From assembly GCA_963921425.1 (NCBI GenBank), contig OY992838.1, forward strand, positions 11,966,001-12,030,000: 64,000 nt of DNA, written 5' to 3'. Below the pieces are notes generated by a model that saw only the letters and a list, made by a program, of their open reading frames with translations, was not told the DNA's origin and ran no database searches. The DNA comes from Dryas octopetala. Lineage: Eukaryota > Streptophyta > Magnoliopsida > Rosales > Rosaceae. A program made the translations under genes and the position numbers. Shown here piece by piece: positions 24,271 through 36,572 of this stretch (its first letter is position 1; the number at the start of each line of letters is the position of its first letter).

Positions 24271-26087
24271 ATTTTAATAGCATATATATATATATATATG
24301 CATTATGCTATTAAAAAGAGAGAGGATTGACGAAAGTGCTCTATACTTAAAGAGTTACGTACGTGCATTTTACATATTCAATTTTAACAGAAAATTGGAC
24401 GATATTTATTGGAAGTCCCGCATTGAAATAATATCATAGTTCATAAAGCACTGGAAGGCCAAACTTGAAGGGTACACGTAATTTACCCTAAAAAATAAGC
24501 CAAAACATGAATGTAAGGAATATATATCGATAAAAAACAAAATAAAAAGTTAGAAATGCGTGGAATTCAATGCAATTTGCTTTATCTTTCTTTTTATTCT
24601 TCCCCCTTATCACATTCTGAATCATACATTAGAAGGTAGTGGTGGGGTTTTGGGAATTAGGAATTAAGGAGATGGATATAGCTGGAGATATACTAACGGA
24701 CTGTACGTTTAAAAGGAAAAGGTAGCTAGTCTTTTCTCTCAGTTTCGATCTTAAATATTTGCTTTGAATCTTATGCCTTACCTCCTCGAGGAGACCTTTA
24801 ATTTGGTCCCTGATGTATATGTGGCCTTTGTGTCTAAGTCCAGACAAAAATTATAAAAGTGCTGGGAATGTTCCCAATGGCTAGCTAGCAAATGCAGTTT
24901 AAATAGCTTGATTCTACGATAAGGGCCCTTAAGATTTGAAATTACTTATTTGCCCATGAAAAAGAAAGCTTGGGAAACACAGTACTATTACTCAACTTTT
25001 CAAATGCTTAGCAATGTATGGCAATGCTTACCAATTAGTTATGTCACGCCTCTGATCCCCCCCAAGTCCCCAAAGAGAAAAGGAAAAGAAAAAGAAGAGA
25101 AGGGGATGATTACCCACAGCCCTACATGTTGTTGCTGAAAGCAACCTACAACAACAACAACAACAAAGATAGCATTATATGCAGACAACGAATTAGGTAT
25201 TCTCAAGTGCAGATATATATAGAATATATGGACAACTAAAGTTGAGGCTTCAAACTAGAAACACACTAGTTTATCATCATAATTTTAATGAAATGTCAAC
25301 TCTGTGGTATGACACTGGGGTTAACTAATAATGATTATTGAAAGGCTTTAGTGATTGAATGATAAAACTGACAGAACAAACCGTACTTTTTCTTCTTTTT
25401 TTGATAATTATTTTTCTCTCTCATCGATCATTATTATTTGATCACGTAGTTAATTGTATTTATTATAAGGAAAAATTAGCTTTCCATGATGGTTAATTTG
25501 TATCTTATATGACACAATCTGAATAAAGTGATCATGATAATGATGCACCTAGGTTAAAGCTAGTAAGCTGGTGAGCAATATTGCTCTGCAATTACAGTCA
25601 TATAATTACAGTCACATAATTACAGTCACATAATTATAATCTAATATATTGGTAACACCACATAATTACAGTCACGTACAATAATTTTCTATTTTGATAT
25701 CCCAACAAACTGTCAACCTCTATCTATTGATATTTGATATTTAGCTCCTTCATCCTTCATCCTTGTTGAGGGACACAAATTTCAAAACATAGTTTTCTTT
25801 CCTTTTCACAATTAAGGGGTGGAAATGGGTTATTGCGGTCGTGCCAATGAATAAACCTTAATTAACTAGTTGGAAATTGGAATTAATTAGAATCGAAATT
25901 ATTGCTTTGTGTTTGATCAGTTGTCAATGCCTTTATGTGCATCACATGTTATTTAGGGCAGAAGTGAATCAAGGCATGAAAACAATAAATGCGGTTGGTC
26001 TAAGAAATTAATGTGAAAAGAGTTCGGATTTAGTACTGAAGAGAGAGAGAGAAAGAGAATATATACAAATGGAAATAAACTGCATAT
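24271..26087. other. Intergenic, short repeats only
   Basis: A TA microsatellite lies at about 24280-24299. Around 25585-25675 the motif ATAATTACAGTCAC recurs four to five times with small variations. No gene is supported. Confidence 0.5.
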
Positions 26088-26142
26088 ATGAGTGCAAAAT
26101 GAGATATATGTATAAAGATCATATATCTCATTTTGCACTCAT
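26088..26142. repeat. Perfect 23-bp inverted repeat with a 9-base loop
   Basis: Arm 26088-26110 starts ATGAGTGCAAAATGAG. Arm 26120-26142 is its exact reverse complement, and the loop is TATAAAGAT. Just downstream, GATCTGCCAATTTGGGATCC-like sequence occurs twice (about 26150 and 26185). Confidence 0.95.
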
Positions 26143-27172
26143 GAAGGATGATATCTGCCAATTTGGGATCCTAGAGAATGATGATCTGCCAATTTGGGAT
26201 CCTAACACTTAAAGTAAAACAATTGCTATTTATGCCCTTAAGAGGTGGAGCAGCTGCATGCTATAAACTTTAAGAAGAATGAAAATGATCCCATGATCGA
26301 TTTATCCCATCCAGCTTATAAAGAGAGTAAGAGAATTAAGAAGCAAGAAAAAGGGTGTGCATATGTACATGAGTATGAAGTTAGCAAGAATGATACCATT
26401 ACATTGGTGGTGTGGTCACCTTTTGCACTGTTGCATTGATTTCTAGTGCAGGTAGATCACATGTTGTATGTTCAATAGCACTTGAATATCAAAGGACAAA
26501 GCTACCCTTTGGGTTAGTAACACAAAACTAGTTTCACACACGTACGAAATGGGATGGAAATTAAGTAGGAAACAGATTCTCTATTTGTTTTTTATGTGTT
26601 TATTTTTATGTAATTTGAAATTTGGCCTTAATTTATAATTTTTTAGCTTTAGTTGTAGATAATTATGTATGACATGCCACACCTTTGTTAAATTTGTAAT
26701 TGATCGAGTTTGTTAGATTATGACGTAATTATCAACTAGCTATTAGTTTAAGGTATTTTTCTCTGTAATGTTGGACATAATTTGAGTTGGAATCATATAT
26801 TCCTAGATTAAAAAAAAAAAAAATACTATGAGGTAATTTATATTATGAAACTAAAAGGAAAGAACCCAAAAAAAGGATAAATATATATATGAAACTATAT
26901 GCTCTAATTGGAAAAGAATTAATCATAATAATGCATGTTGTCTTGAAGAGAAGCATGCTTAAGCGGAGAACCGAAAGGAGAGTGGGAGCAAAAAGAAGCA
27001 AAACCACGTAATTTGATTTGTAAATGAATATGATTGGCCTCTTAAAGGAAGGTTTGGTTTCCTAAGACAAGGCATATGCCCCTTTAGGAAGAGTTGGTGA
27101 TGAGATTATTAGAAGAAAGTTGGTATCTTAAAAAGTAAGATGTGAGGGACAGCTTGTAATTGATTATTATTA

Positions 27173-27207
<35 letters not shown>

Positions 27208-27795
27208 AATCTGAGGATAAAATCCAAACTAGTTGACCAAGAATAATTTGCTTTTAATATAGCAAAAAGCTTAGTCTTCATTTGAGAAAATAAAGTGAAT
27301 ATTAGAATAATCTTTATGTGATTTTCCTTTTAGTTCTTTGTTTTCTAGCTACGGAAAGAAGGGAACAAAAGTTGGTTAGGAAAAATATAATTTCTCCATA
27401 TCTCAAATCATATATAACTCTCTATCCACAATTAATTTTATTTTAATAGGCTTCCAAAAAAAGGACAGAGAAAATTAAACACAAGCCTAATCGCTATTCC
27501 AATATATATAACATTTAGTCTACATTAAGCCGAAATTAGGTTTTAAGAACGAATCGTCAATAGGATGGGATTTATATAAGTTAGCTGTTAGCTACCATTC
27601 AATTACTCCTCTCTCTTACGTAAATCTTTTTATTTTTATTTTTATTTAAGGAAGAAAAATTTGAAAACATCTCTATCTAACATTGTGCAGAAAAGTATAA
27701 CCAAATCAATAACTAGCTAGTTGGTCACTTACTATAAAATCTGAATGTTAGCAATATGTTTTTATATATATATTAAAGGAAATCGTTTATATAAT
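26143..27795. other. Intergenic; TA microsatellite at 27175-27204
   Basis: No gene family was recognised. The 64-residue frame at 26245-26439 has no recognisable domain and I do not call it. AT-rich throughout. Confidence 0.45.
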
Positions 27796-28255
27796 AGAAA
27801 AATTGGAATTAAATACTAAATATCAATAGTTTTCCAGCAAAATAGTAAGACATTAATTTTTTTTAGGTTAGGTACTAAAGCAAGACATTTTGGATTAGGT
27901 CACAAATCGGTTTACTATACAGTTGTAACTGTCGAACAGTCACAGTTGTGACTGTTTCAAATTGATAAAAATTCAAAATTTATAAGGATTTAATGTTTTT
28001 GATTTAGGTTTGGAGGATAAAGTCCTATAACTCAGAGATTAAACATTAAAGTTTAAGCCTTATAAATATTGACAAAACAACAATAATAAAAAAAGTTATG
28101 ACTGTTAGACAATCATAATTATGTATAAGTATAACCATGTCTTTTAAAGTTGGTAACTAAATTAAAATTTAGTATTTAAAGTGAAATGACATGAACGTTT
28201 TGATAGTTAAAATAAAAAAAAAATTGCAATTTGTTACTTAAAATTGACGAACGTT
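27796..28255 (+). repeat. Interspersed repeat, family X copy 1 (diverged)
   Basis: It starts with a GGAATTAAATACTAAATATC-type edge, contains AGTCACAGTTGTGACTG-type motifs and ends with a TTAAAATTGACGAACG-like edge. The same order of motifs appears at 31637-32393 and, inverted, at 56666-57458. It is a non-coding transposable-element family of unknown class. Confidence 0.55.
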
Positions 28256-30100
28256 TTATATAATTCATGCGACCTTATTTTATTAACCAAACTAAGTTTA
28301 CACACATTTGTAAATTAAATGAATTTTTTAATGATTTGAAGCAGATTCTAATGCCTTGTTCAATTTGTCGATTTAAGGCTTCAGAATAATTGAATAAATA
28401 TAAAATTTCGTTCCCATATATTGCAAACAATACTCTAATAATTTTACCAAACATTTTAACATATTAGGGATCAAGACCCAAAGAAAATAGAGAAGTTTGG
28501 TCGGCAGTGATTGGGATGGGATGGGTGAATCCATGTGTTTTTTCGAAAAGAAATAAGGGAAGTTTTGGGGTCTGAGACATCTCGAAAATTGTGATCAAGG
28601 CTGTATCATGTCATCAACACCATTTATTTCTGTGGCCCATTCTCCCGGCAGTACCATAATTAATCCTTCTCTTTAATTCACTTTCACACATTCAATTTCC
28701 ATAGTGTATGATAAAGTCAAATTTATATGAATAACATTAATTTACTACCCAAAAGGGTTAAAAGAAATTTACTGTTTATAAAAAAATCCTTTTGAAATGA
28801 GTTTATTTATAAATAATTCAAAAAATTCTGTGAAAATAACTTGTTGTATTTTCAACCGAACTAGTAATTAATTAAGAATATAATAAATAATTCAAGCGTG
28901 TTAAATTTCTGTAACTTTTCAATATAATAAATAAGAGAGAGAGAGAGAGCAATTGCAAACTTAAAAAGGAGAAAGAGAAGCATGCAACAAAGAAAAAGTA
29001 ATGGAAAATTACTAGAAGAAGAGACAACAAACATAAAAACAAAAAACCTAAAGTCTAAAGATGGATAAAGTCTTTAAATGTGGTGAAGAGAGTGGAATAA
29101 AGGAGAGATAATAAAAGAATAAAGTGATTTGGATAGAATTTAAATTTAAATATAATTTCTATTTAATTTGTCCCTGCATCTCAGAGTGTTAAAGGAGAAC
29201 TTTACTGGACTGACCACAGCCTGATCAAGGCATCTAATATCAACTCCTCACCCTAGCTACAATATTATACCATTTCATTTATGTACACGAAATTTACTAG
29301 TTTACACAAACACGCTAAATATGTAGATATTTTCTCAATTTAGTCATCCGAGTTATCAAACAAATATGAAATTTAATTCAAAAGCCTCAACAATAATGTA
29401 TGTATTTAAGTTTTTTATATCTTAATTGATAACATCACTAGAATTTTTTTTTTTTTTTTCATTTTTGTTTTGTCTTTTGAACAGGCTATTATATATGAAG
29501 AGTCTTTAAAGGGGCTGCAGGATAAAGCTATTTCCCGAGGGAACTCTAGACAAACTGGGTTTGCATTTTTTTTTTTTGGGTTTGGTCGACTAGACAAACT
29601 GTGGTGTACTAGACATATAGGCTATCATAATTGGTTGAAGATTACAAGAAGAACACTATTATTATTTATTATTTAATTTATATTTTATATATTAATTATT
29701 AATTTGTGGGCGACGTCGTTTACTATGAGATTCATTAATATCAAACATACAAATCACTGTTGGATTAGATAGTTGAACTATTCTCTCTCTCTCTCTCTCT
29801 CTCTCTCTTCATGTGATTGTGATGAATCAGAGTGACTTGAAATGTGGCATTGTCATGTCTCTGTTTTTCCAGACGGACATCATTGTCATAGTGCGTAATC
29901 CCTTATTTGATGCATGATACAGCAGCACTTGTCACTTGTGAATCTGTGATGAATATTATATAATATATATGGATGAGTAAAGATGATCATGAGATGGAGG
30001 ATATATATGCAGGTTTATGATTAATCAAAAGCTGAGGGGTCTCTTGTGAAAAAACAAAAACTTTCCTTGAGCATTGAGCAGAAATGGTTAGCTAGCTAGC
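28256..30100. other. Intergenic; (CT)n at 29781-29808
   Basis: AT-rich DNA with no supported gene or element boundary. Confidence 0.45.
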
Positions 30101-30212
30101 TTTTGTTTCTCACAAGCAAACTTGATTTTAGTTTACCCTCCACAGTAAGGCTGGCGCGTGAAGGAACAACCCCACTAACCAAGCTTTCCCTTCTCTGCCA
30201 AAGACCAAATTA

Positions 30213-30215
<3 letters not shown>

Positions 30216-30302
<87 letters not shown>
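30216..30302. repeat. (CT)n microsatellite, about 86 bases
   Basis: Perfect CT dinucleotide run, the longest in the window. Any frame through it encodes only Ser-Leu repeats and is not a gene. Confidence 0.97.
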
Positions 30303-30306
<4 letters not shown>

Positions 30307-31229
30307 TACGTGCTTTCTATCCCCACTGCTATCACTGGCGTGTGCACCGCCGTCTGGCGACGGTTGCCGGCGATACCGGTCTCATCACGCTTGCCTCTCC
30401 TTGCCCTCTATTTTCCGTAAAACATAACATCGACGCCGGATCGGGTCTAGGAAAACCCGAGCTCCCTCGCCGGTGATCTGCCAATTTCGGTGACGACGAG
30501 GTGCCGAACCGGTTAAGTTCTTCTCGCCTCTTCCTCCACTATCTATCCATGGCCTTTTCTTTCTCATAAAACCCACAGAAACCCAAATGTAACCCGAAGT
30601 CTTATCGTCATCTCTGGCAGTGACTTCAAGATTTCGACGACGTTGCAGCCGCTCTCCACTTCCAGAAGCTTTCTCTCGACGTGGTGAGTGTGATGGTGGT
30701 CTCCGATTCTCCAACTGACCACCGTGGACGGCGAATCGATGCCGAGAAAGTCCCAGACTTATAGCCGTTGTTGCCAGCGATTCCGACGGCGGATTGAAGT
30801 GGTTCTGGTCTCATTCTTCTCCTTTCAACAGTCTCGCTCTACTGGTATACAAATTTGGGTTCAATTGCTTTGAATTTCAAAAGCCCTAATTTGAAAACCC
30901 TAATTTGAAATTTTTTTGTGAATCTGTTTGTGAAATGTATAGTTTGTGAATTTGTTTTAATTGAATTTGTTATTAATCAGATATAAATGTGGGTTTTTAA
31001 TTGATTTATAAGTATATACAAATTTACTTCATTTATTGATTAAACAGTTTTAGTTCGTGAAACATGGGTTTTAAATGAATTTTGAATGAAATTGTGGTCC
31101 TGAAATATAATGAATCAAATTTGCAAGTAGAAACAGATAGAGGCAGTGGCGGCTGTCGTGTACTCGTCACGCGTGAGGTGATCAGACGACGTTGTCTAGG
31201 GTTTTAGTTTCACTAAATTCAATTTCACT
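30303..31229. other. GC-richer island followed by AT-rich DNA, unexplained
   Basis: Positions about 30310-30840 are markedly richer in G+C and CpG than the neighbours and begin right after the long CT tract. This looks like a leader or first exon of a gene, or captured genic DNA, but no frame has a recognisable domain. CCCTAATTTGAAA is repeated at about 30883-30910. Confidence 0.35.
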
Positions 31230-31294
31230 GAATTCAGTTTCAGTGCATTCAGTGAACTAAATTTGAATTTAATGAATGCACTGAAACTGAATTC
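31230..31294. repeat. Perfect 22-bp inverted repeat, extended hairpin
   Basis: Arm 31230-31251 (starting GAATTCAGTTTCAGTG) is the exact inverse of 31273-31294, with a 21-base loop. Outside it about 14 more bases pair imperfectly, giving a stem near 36 bp. Confidence 0.9.
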
Positions 31295-31636
31295 ACTAAA
31301 ATTGAATTCAGACTGAAAATGAATTTAGCCTCTAGTGAAACACTGAATTAATATAATTGTTATTTTTTGTCAAATAAAGGTGTAATTATTTTTTTTTTCC
31401 GTACAAAATAATGGTGTAATTATTTTTTTATTCTAGTTAATAATAATGTAAAATTATATTTTTTTAGTGTAACTGAATTTATGAAATTCAGTTTCACTGA
31501 TCCACGTCAACACACGCGTCAGAGTGCATCAGAAGGGTAAAAAATGTATTATAAGTTTTAGGGGATTTTGAAAGAGTTTCTAGATGAGTGAGAGTTTAAA
31601 AAACTTTTAGGTTAATTAGGAGGTTTAAAATTATAG

Positions 31637-32393
31637 AAAATTAGGATTAAATATATACCAAATATCAATAATTTTTTGGTATAGTATGAAAACTATATAA
31701 TATTTCAATTGAACTACCAAATTTAAATGTAGTTTTTTAAATTAGGTCACAAATATGTTGGCTCCTTTGATTTGAGCCTTTTCCATTTGACATTTTTGTC
31801 CTTTGGCCCACATTTGATGGGTGTTAGTTAAAATTTATAAGGTTTTGACAAAATTGCCCTTGAGGCTTTTATATTATCTTGAAAATTTGCTAATGTAGTT
31901 TCAACTTCATATTTAGTTGTGACTGTACGACACTCACAACTTCAAATTTAGTTGTGACTGAACGACAATCACATCTAAGTTATGAGATAGTCACAGTTAA
32001 GTTGTGACTTAATTTAATTTTTTTTAGAGAAATTATACTAGAATATAGTATAAATAGAGGTCAAAACAATACTTTTACTCAAAATAATACATAGTATAGT
32101 GATGTGAGTTGTTTCTTTCAATTTACCAAGACAGTCACAGTTAAATTGTGACTGGATTGATTTTTTTTTAAATACAATATAGTATAAATTAATGTAATAT
32201 TTGTGATGTAATTTTATTTTTATTTTTTATTCTAGTGGCATGTGATGTAATATTTGTAAATTTTAATATCTTTTACTTTATTATTATTTTTTTTACTTTT
32301 GAACTAGTATTTAATTTAAAATGCTATTTAATTTTGATACATAAACTAAAAAGTTATTAAAATTTAGTAGTTAAAATCAATGAACCTTTAAAA
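31637..32393 (+). repeat. Interspersed repeat, family X copy 2
   Basis: About 757 bases running from TTAGGATTAAATATATACC to AAAATCAATGAACC. It matches the reverse complement of 56666-57458 along its length, including AGTTGTGACTG motifs and TTTATAAGGTTTTGACAAAA. No frame or clear terminal inverted repeat, so the class is undecided. Confidence 0.75.
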
Positions 32394-33325
32394 TTACCCG
32401 CTAAAAGAATAATTTAAGCAGATAATATTAGAATCTTGACTGCTGAGCATGAAATTTTGAATTCCTAGTTTCTATGTACTTGATAATAAATGGGTCACAA
32501 TGGCCAAAAAATAAAGAGATAATAAATGGTTCACATGAGTGGCATGAGACGAATTAAGTTGTTTTAACTCCCAAAGCTGAAGGACAAAACTAGATCATTA
32601 ATTTTAGCAGCCACTTGTTGTTGCATGGAGCTCAACCCCACCTGTGTGCAAGGTTACAATGCATTTATATTACACTAACAATATTATTACAGCTTAAGTA
32701 AAAAATGTTTGTAACAATTGTATATATTTATTGTCTTTATCTTGCTCATTACATAATTAACCATAAAATAAAAAAATATATATAAAATACATACATTTGT
32801 GATAAGTAAGTTTTTTTTAGCTTCAATACTAATTAATTTCTCAAGTAATTGAAGCTTAATTAATTAGGCATTGATTAGGAATTTAGGAGAGCTAGGGTTT
32901 GAGACTTGAGAGTGAAGGAGGGACCAAATTAAAATTGTCCAACTTGTATTGGGTTGGTCCACTCGAGCTTTAATTTGTTTAAACTCCAGCAAATCAAATT
33001 ATCATATTCATATAGAAGAGAGGAGATCCTTTTACTAATTTTCCATTTTCCATTCAGAGAACATTTCTTTTCATAATTCTTTTTGACTCTCTCTCTCTCT
33101 CTGTGCTGACATTCTGGCTTCCTTTGTCCTCTCCACTCTCTGACACACTGCTCTCTATATGGCGTAAACTTGCCTGATAGTGCAAGCAAAGCAAGCCCCT
33201 ACTTTTTTTTTGTTGCTCTTTCAACGTGCTTCTCCTAAAACTCACTAGTGATCGAATTCCTCTTTGTTTGTAAAAAAAAAAAAAAAAATCTGCTTTTCTC
33301 TCTCTCTCTCTCAAAAAAAAATCTG

Positions 33326-33328
<3 letters not shown>
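32394..33328. other. Distal upstream region of the ZHD gene
   Basis: AT-rich to about 32930, then increasingly CT-rich with short CT tracts near 33090 and 33296. No gene recognised. Confidence 0.4.

Positions 33329-33382
<54 letters not shown>
33329..33382. repeat. (CT)n tract upstream of the ZHD gene
   Basis: About 54 bases of CT dinucleotide, preceded by a shorter CT run at about 33296-33312. Long CT/GA tracts are common in plant promoters and leaders, but whether this one acts is unknown. Confidence 0.9.
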
Positions 33383-33386
<4 letters not shown>

Positions 33387-34483
33387 TATTTGGGCCCCTC
33401 ATCACTAGCTCTGTAACCTCTTATTTAGTGCTTCACTCACTAGCTAAACCCACCTTCAAAACTCTCTCAATAGCTAGCTACAGCCCTCACTCTATCAATC
33501 TCCTTCTCTAAGTCCTCTTCTCTCATTTCTTTCATCTTCAGCACCCACTACGTACTTCCACTACCTTCCTAACTTACACCACTTTACTTTTATTTGTCCA
33601 GTTCTTGACTAATCTCCACCTTTACCCAAACACTACCCTTTAATTCTTTCCTTCAGCCTTAATTGCCTTTGATTTGCTATGGAAGGTCTTCACTCCTGTT
33701 TTTGTTCACCAACAATATTTTCAAAGGGAAGTTGACCTGCTCTTCATCCTGTAATTCTCTTCTTTCTCTAATTCTGTCTATTTCTATTTCTAGTGTGGAA
33801 AAAGAAGAAAGAAGGTTTCCAACTAGCTAGCTCTATTCATTTTCTTTCTTGGGGAATTGAGTCTTTGAGTGGTGACTCTCTTACTCACTCTCTCCCTCCC
33901 TCAGCTCTCACCCCTCTCTCTATCAACTGATAGAGAGAGAGAGATATATATATATAGCAAAGTCCATACCAAGAAAGTGGGTTTTCTTTTTCCTTGCTTA
34001 AATTGGTTTTATTTTTACGGCCAGTTACTGGGTACAGTATTTGCTGCTTCTTTGTTGGTCCTTGTAAGTTGATCAGCTCTTGCATATCAGAGAGGATGGA
34101 TTGATTTTGATATATATATATATATATATATATTCAAAGTAGAGGTGGCTGAAGACCCTTTTCCTTTTGGCACTTTGTTCTTTGATCAAAAGGATTAATT
34201 TTCCCAGCTAGGAGGCCCCATAGCGCGCAGTTCTTTCTCCCTCTCCATTTTAGTTGCTTCCAAAAAGAGAGGATAGTTGTCAAGAAAACTTATTCAAGGT
34301 TTTGAGGAACCAATAACCACTTTTTAATTTTAATCATTAATTCAAGCCTCCTAATTTTTTGTCTCTCTGTGTCTTGTTCCTTCTCTTTTGGTCTCCAACC
34401 AAACAAACAAGACCCAAACTATAAAATAATAGCTAGCTAGAGAAAAAGAAAAAAAGAGAACAATTTTAATAGTCTAGGGATTA
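33383..34483 (+). promoter_or_regulatory. Probable promoter and 5' leader of the ZHD gene
   Basis: CT-rich leader-like sequence with a TA microsatellite at about 34110-34132 and several upstream ATGs. No transcription start can be fixed. A leader intron is possible, because ZHD coding regions are intronless but leaders can be spliced. Confidence 0.4.
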
Positions 34484-35365
34484 ATGGAACTTTCAAGTCA
34501 AGAAGGGGATATCCCAATCCCAATAAATAGCTCATATGGTGGTGGGCATGGGCATGGGCGTGGGCACTTGATCCATCATGAGTCTGCAGCAGTAGTAGTA
34601 CCACACAACCACATCATTCCTTCCTCAGCAGTAGCACCACCCCAAATCCCCACCAATGGCTCTTCCATACCCACAAGCCTAGACAACAAGAAAGTGGCTG
34701 TCAAGTACAAAGAATGCCTCAAGAACCATGCAGCAGCCATGGGAGGGACTGCCACTGATGGGTGTGGTGAGTTCATGCCCAGTGGAGAAGAAGGCTCCAT
34801 AGAAGCCCTCACCTGCTCAGCCTGCAATTGCCATAGAAACTTCCACAGAAAAGAGGTTGAAGGTGAGCTCTCCTCCTCATGGGACAACAATGCAAATTCC
34901 CATCTTGCCCCTGCACATATCAACAGGGTTGGGAGGAAATTCCTACTAGGCCATGCCCATCACAACAATCTGTTGGCCCCTGAGGCTTTAGGGTACCACC
35001 ATACAGCTATACCCTCAAGAACAGCACCCCCCCACCACCACCAGATGATAATGTCCTATAACATGGGGATGGGGGGGTCCCAGATGCAGTCAGAGTCTGA
35101 TGAGCAGGAAGATCATGGTGGTGGGGTGGTGTGCAGGCCACCACCACAGCTAGTGAAGAAAAGGTTCAGGACAAAGTTCACACAGGAGCAGAAGGACAAA
35201 ATGTTCAACTTTGCAGAGAAAGTTGGGTGGAAGATTCAGAAGCAAGAGGAGTCTGTGGTGCAAAACTTCTGCCAAGAGATTGGGGTCAAGAGAAGAGTTC
35301 TCAAGGTTTGGATGCACAACAACAAACACAATCTAGCCAAGAAGAACCCCCCACCCCCAGCTTAA
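34484..35365 (+). CDS. Zinc-finger homeodomain (ZHD) transcription factor
   Basis: Nuclear DNA-binding protein of the plant-specific ZF-HD family, which acts as homo- or heterodimers in development and stress responses. It has 293 residues and no intron. A Gly/His-rich head (18-32) precedes the ZF-HD dimerisation domain (74-123), which contains YKECLKNHAAAMGG, DGCGEF and LTCSACNCHRNFHRKE with its Cys/His zinc ligands. A His/Pro-rich linker leads to the homeodomain (225-287): KKRFRTKFTQEQKDKM, then VKRRVLKVWMHNNKH as recognition helix. The position that is usually Phe in homeodomain WF is Met here (VWMHN), which is normal for this family. Length and layout suit the ZHD1-ZHD5 group, but I cannot choose the orthologue. 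The ATG is the first in the open frame. Confidence 0.96.
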   Translation: MELSSQEGDIPIPINSSYGGGHGHGRGHLIHHESAAVVVPHNHIIPSSAVAPPQIPTNGSSIPTSLDNKKVAVKYKECLKNHAAAMGGTATDGCGEFMPSGEEGSIEALTCSACNCHRNFHRKEVEGELSSSWDNNANSHLAPAHINRVGRKFLLGHAHHNNLLAPEALGYHHTAIPSRTAPPHHHQMIMSYNMGMGGSQMQSESDEQEDHGGGVVCRPPPQLVKKRFRTKFTQEQKDKMFNFAEKVGWKIQKQEESVVQNFCQEIGVKRRVLKVWMHNNKHNLAKKNPPPPA

Positions 35366-35450
35366 TTAAAAACATCATCTGCTGATTACATAATATTTAA
35401 TTACTATTTCATCCTCATCATCATCTTCTTTTAATTAGTGTGTGCTAATT

Positions 35451-35452
<2 letters not shown>

Positions 35453-35493
<41 letters not shown>
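35453..35493. repeat. (CT)n tract in the ZHD 3' region
   Basis: 41 bases of CT dinucleotide about 90 bases after the stop codon, probably in the 3' UTR. Confidence 0.95.
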
Positions 35494-35496
<3 letters not shown>

Positions 35497-36180
35497 GAGG
35501 ACTTAGCTTAAAGTGCTTATTAATTATCATCTTTTACACTTTTTTTTTGTTTTTCTCTCTCCTCTTTGATCTTATTCTTGAGTAATTTTCTTAATGTATG
35601 AAATAACAATATTGGTTATGCAATGTAGTTTAGGGAAACTGGGTTCGTGAAAGTGAGTTGTGGGTAATTCATGTTCTTGTAGTCCCAATTCATTGATCAC
35701 TACAGAATTGGATCGATTAATGAGAGACTGAGTCTGCTGAGGTACTGCCATGTACTGAATTAAATATTTAGCTTCTTTCCTAGTCGATAGTTTTCTTGTT
35801 TGCTAGATTAACTTTTGTATTGAATATTTATTGTTTAAGGGATTGTAAGAATGGATCTTGCAGGCAATTTTGATCCTTTTTATTTTTCTGGGTAAATAGT
35901 TTTGCTAGCGTATTATGAACCTTGATTTATTTTGATTTCTACATAATAGAACTACTTAAGGATTGCATGCTTTCAGAAAGTGAACTTTGATTTAATTGCT
36001 TTTGCAATATTTTAGAGTGAGTTTCTTTACTAAACAATCAATGTAGTAACTCTTCCCTTTTAGAAGTAATCAATTCAATATGCTGACAAAACAAAACAAT
36101 GCGTGTTGAATTTTGTTTTCTTCCAAAACCTTGGATTCTATTCCTACGTACTGCTCACCTTTTGTAATTGTGTTAATATA
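35494..36180. other. ZHD 3' flank
   Basis: AT-rich, no gene or element recognised. It ends at the edge of the foldback cluster. Confidence 0.5.
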
Positions 36181-36183
36181 TAT

Positions 36184-36548
36184 ATAAATAAGTTGAGGTA
36201 TACCCTATTAGGGCTCACACGTCATTTTGTGTCGATTTGAACCGTTCAATTTTTACATCTCCATTAATAGATTATCCTTGTAAAAAATTAGCCAAATCGG
36301 AAACCATTTGCCTATCTAACTTTGATCAAATAAATGGACGAACCAAATATTTTTGATGAGACCGTCTATTTGTTTGATCACAGTTAGATAGACAAATGAT
36401 TTTCGATTTGCCTAATTTTTTGCAAAGATGATCTATCAATGAAGATGTAAAAAATGAACAGTTCGGATCGACACAAAATGATTCGTGTGGGCCCCAACAA
36501 GGTCATACCTCAACATAAATAAGTTGAGGTATACCTCAATAGAAGGAG
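36184..36548. mobile_element. Foldback TIR element, family A copy 1
   Basis: Ends AGTTGAGGTATACC and its inverse GGTATACCTCAA. The arms of about 150 bases pair imperfectly (GATCAAATAAATGGACG against its inverse on the other side), so almost the whole element is a hairpin. No coding content. Family A recurs at 37006-37363. Confidence 0.7.
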
Positions 36549-36572
36549 TCTGTATATATATATATATACAGA

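Noticed and set aside
26088..26142. microRNA precursor
   Set aside because: The stem is perfect but only 23 bp with a 9-base loop, too short for a plant precursor, and no known miRNA sequence is present.
26245..26439. 64-residue frame MEQLHAINFKKNEND…
   Set aside because: No domain, no homologous copy in the window and no gene-like context.
30103..30420. 105-residue frame with a long Ser-Leu repeat
   Set aside because: It is a translation of the CT microsatellite.
34576..34923. Antisense frame of 115 residues in the ZHD gene
   Set aside because: It is a shadow of the ZHD reading frame with no recognisable motif.
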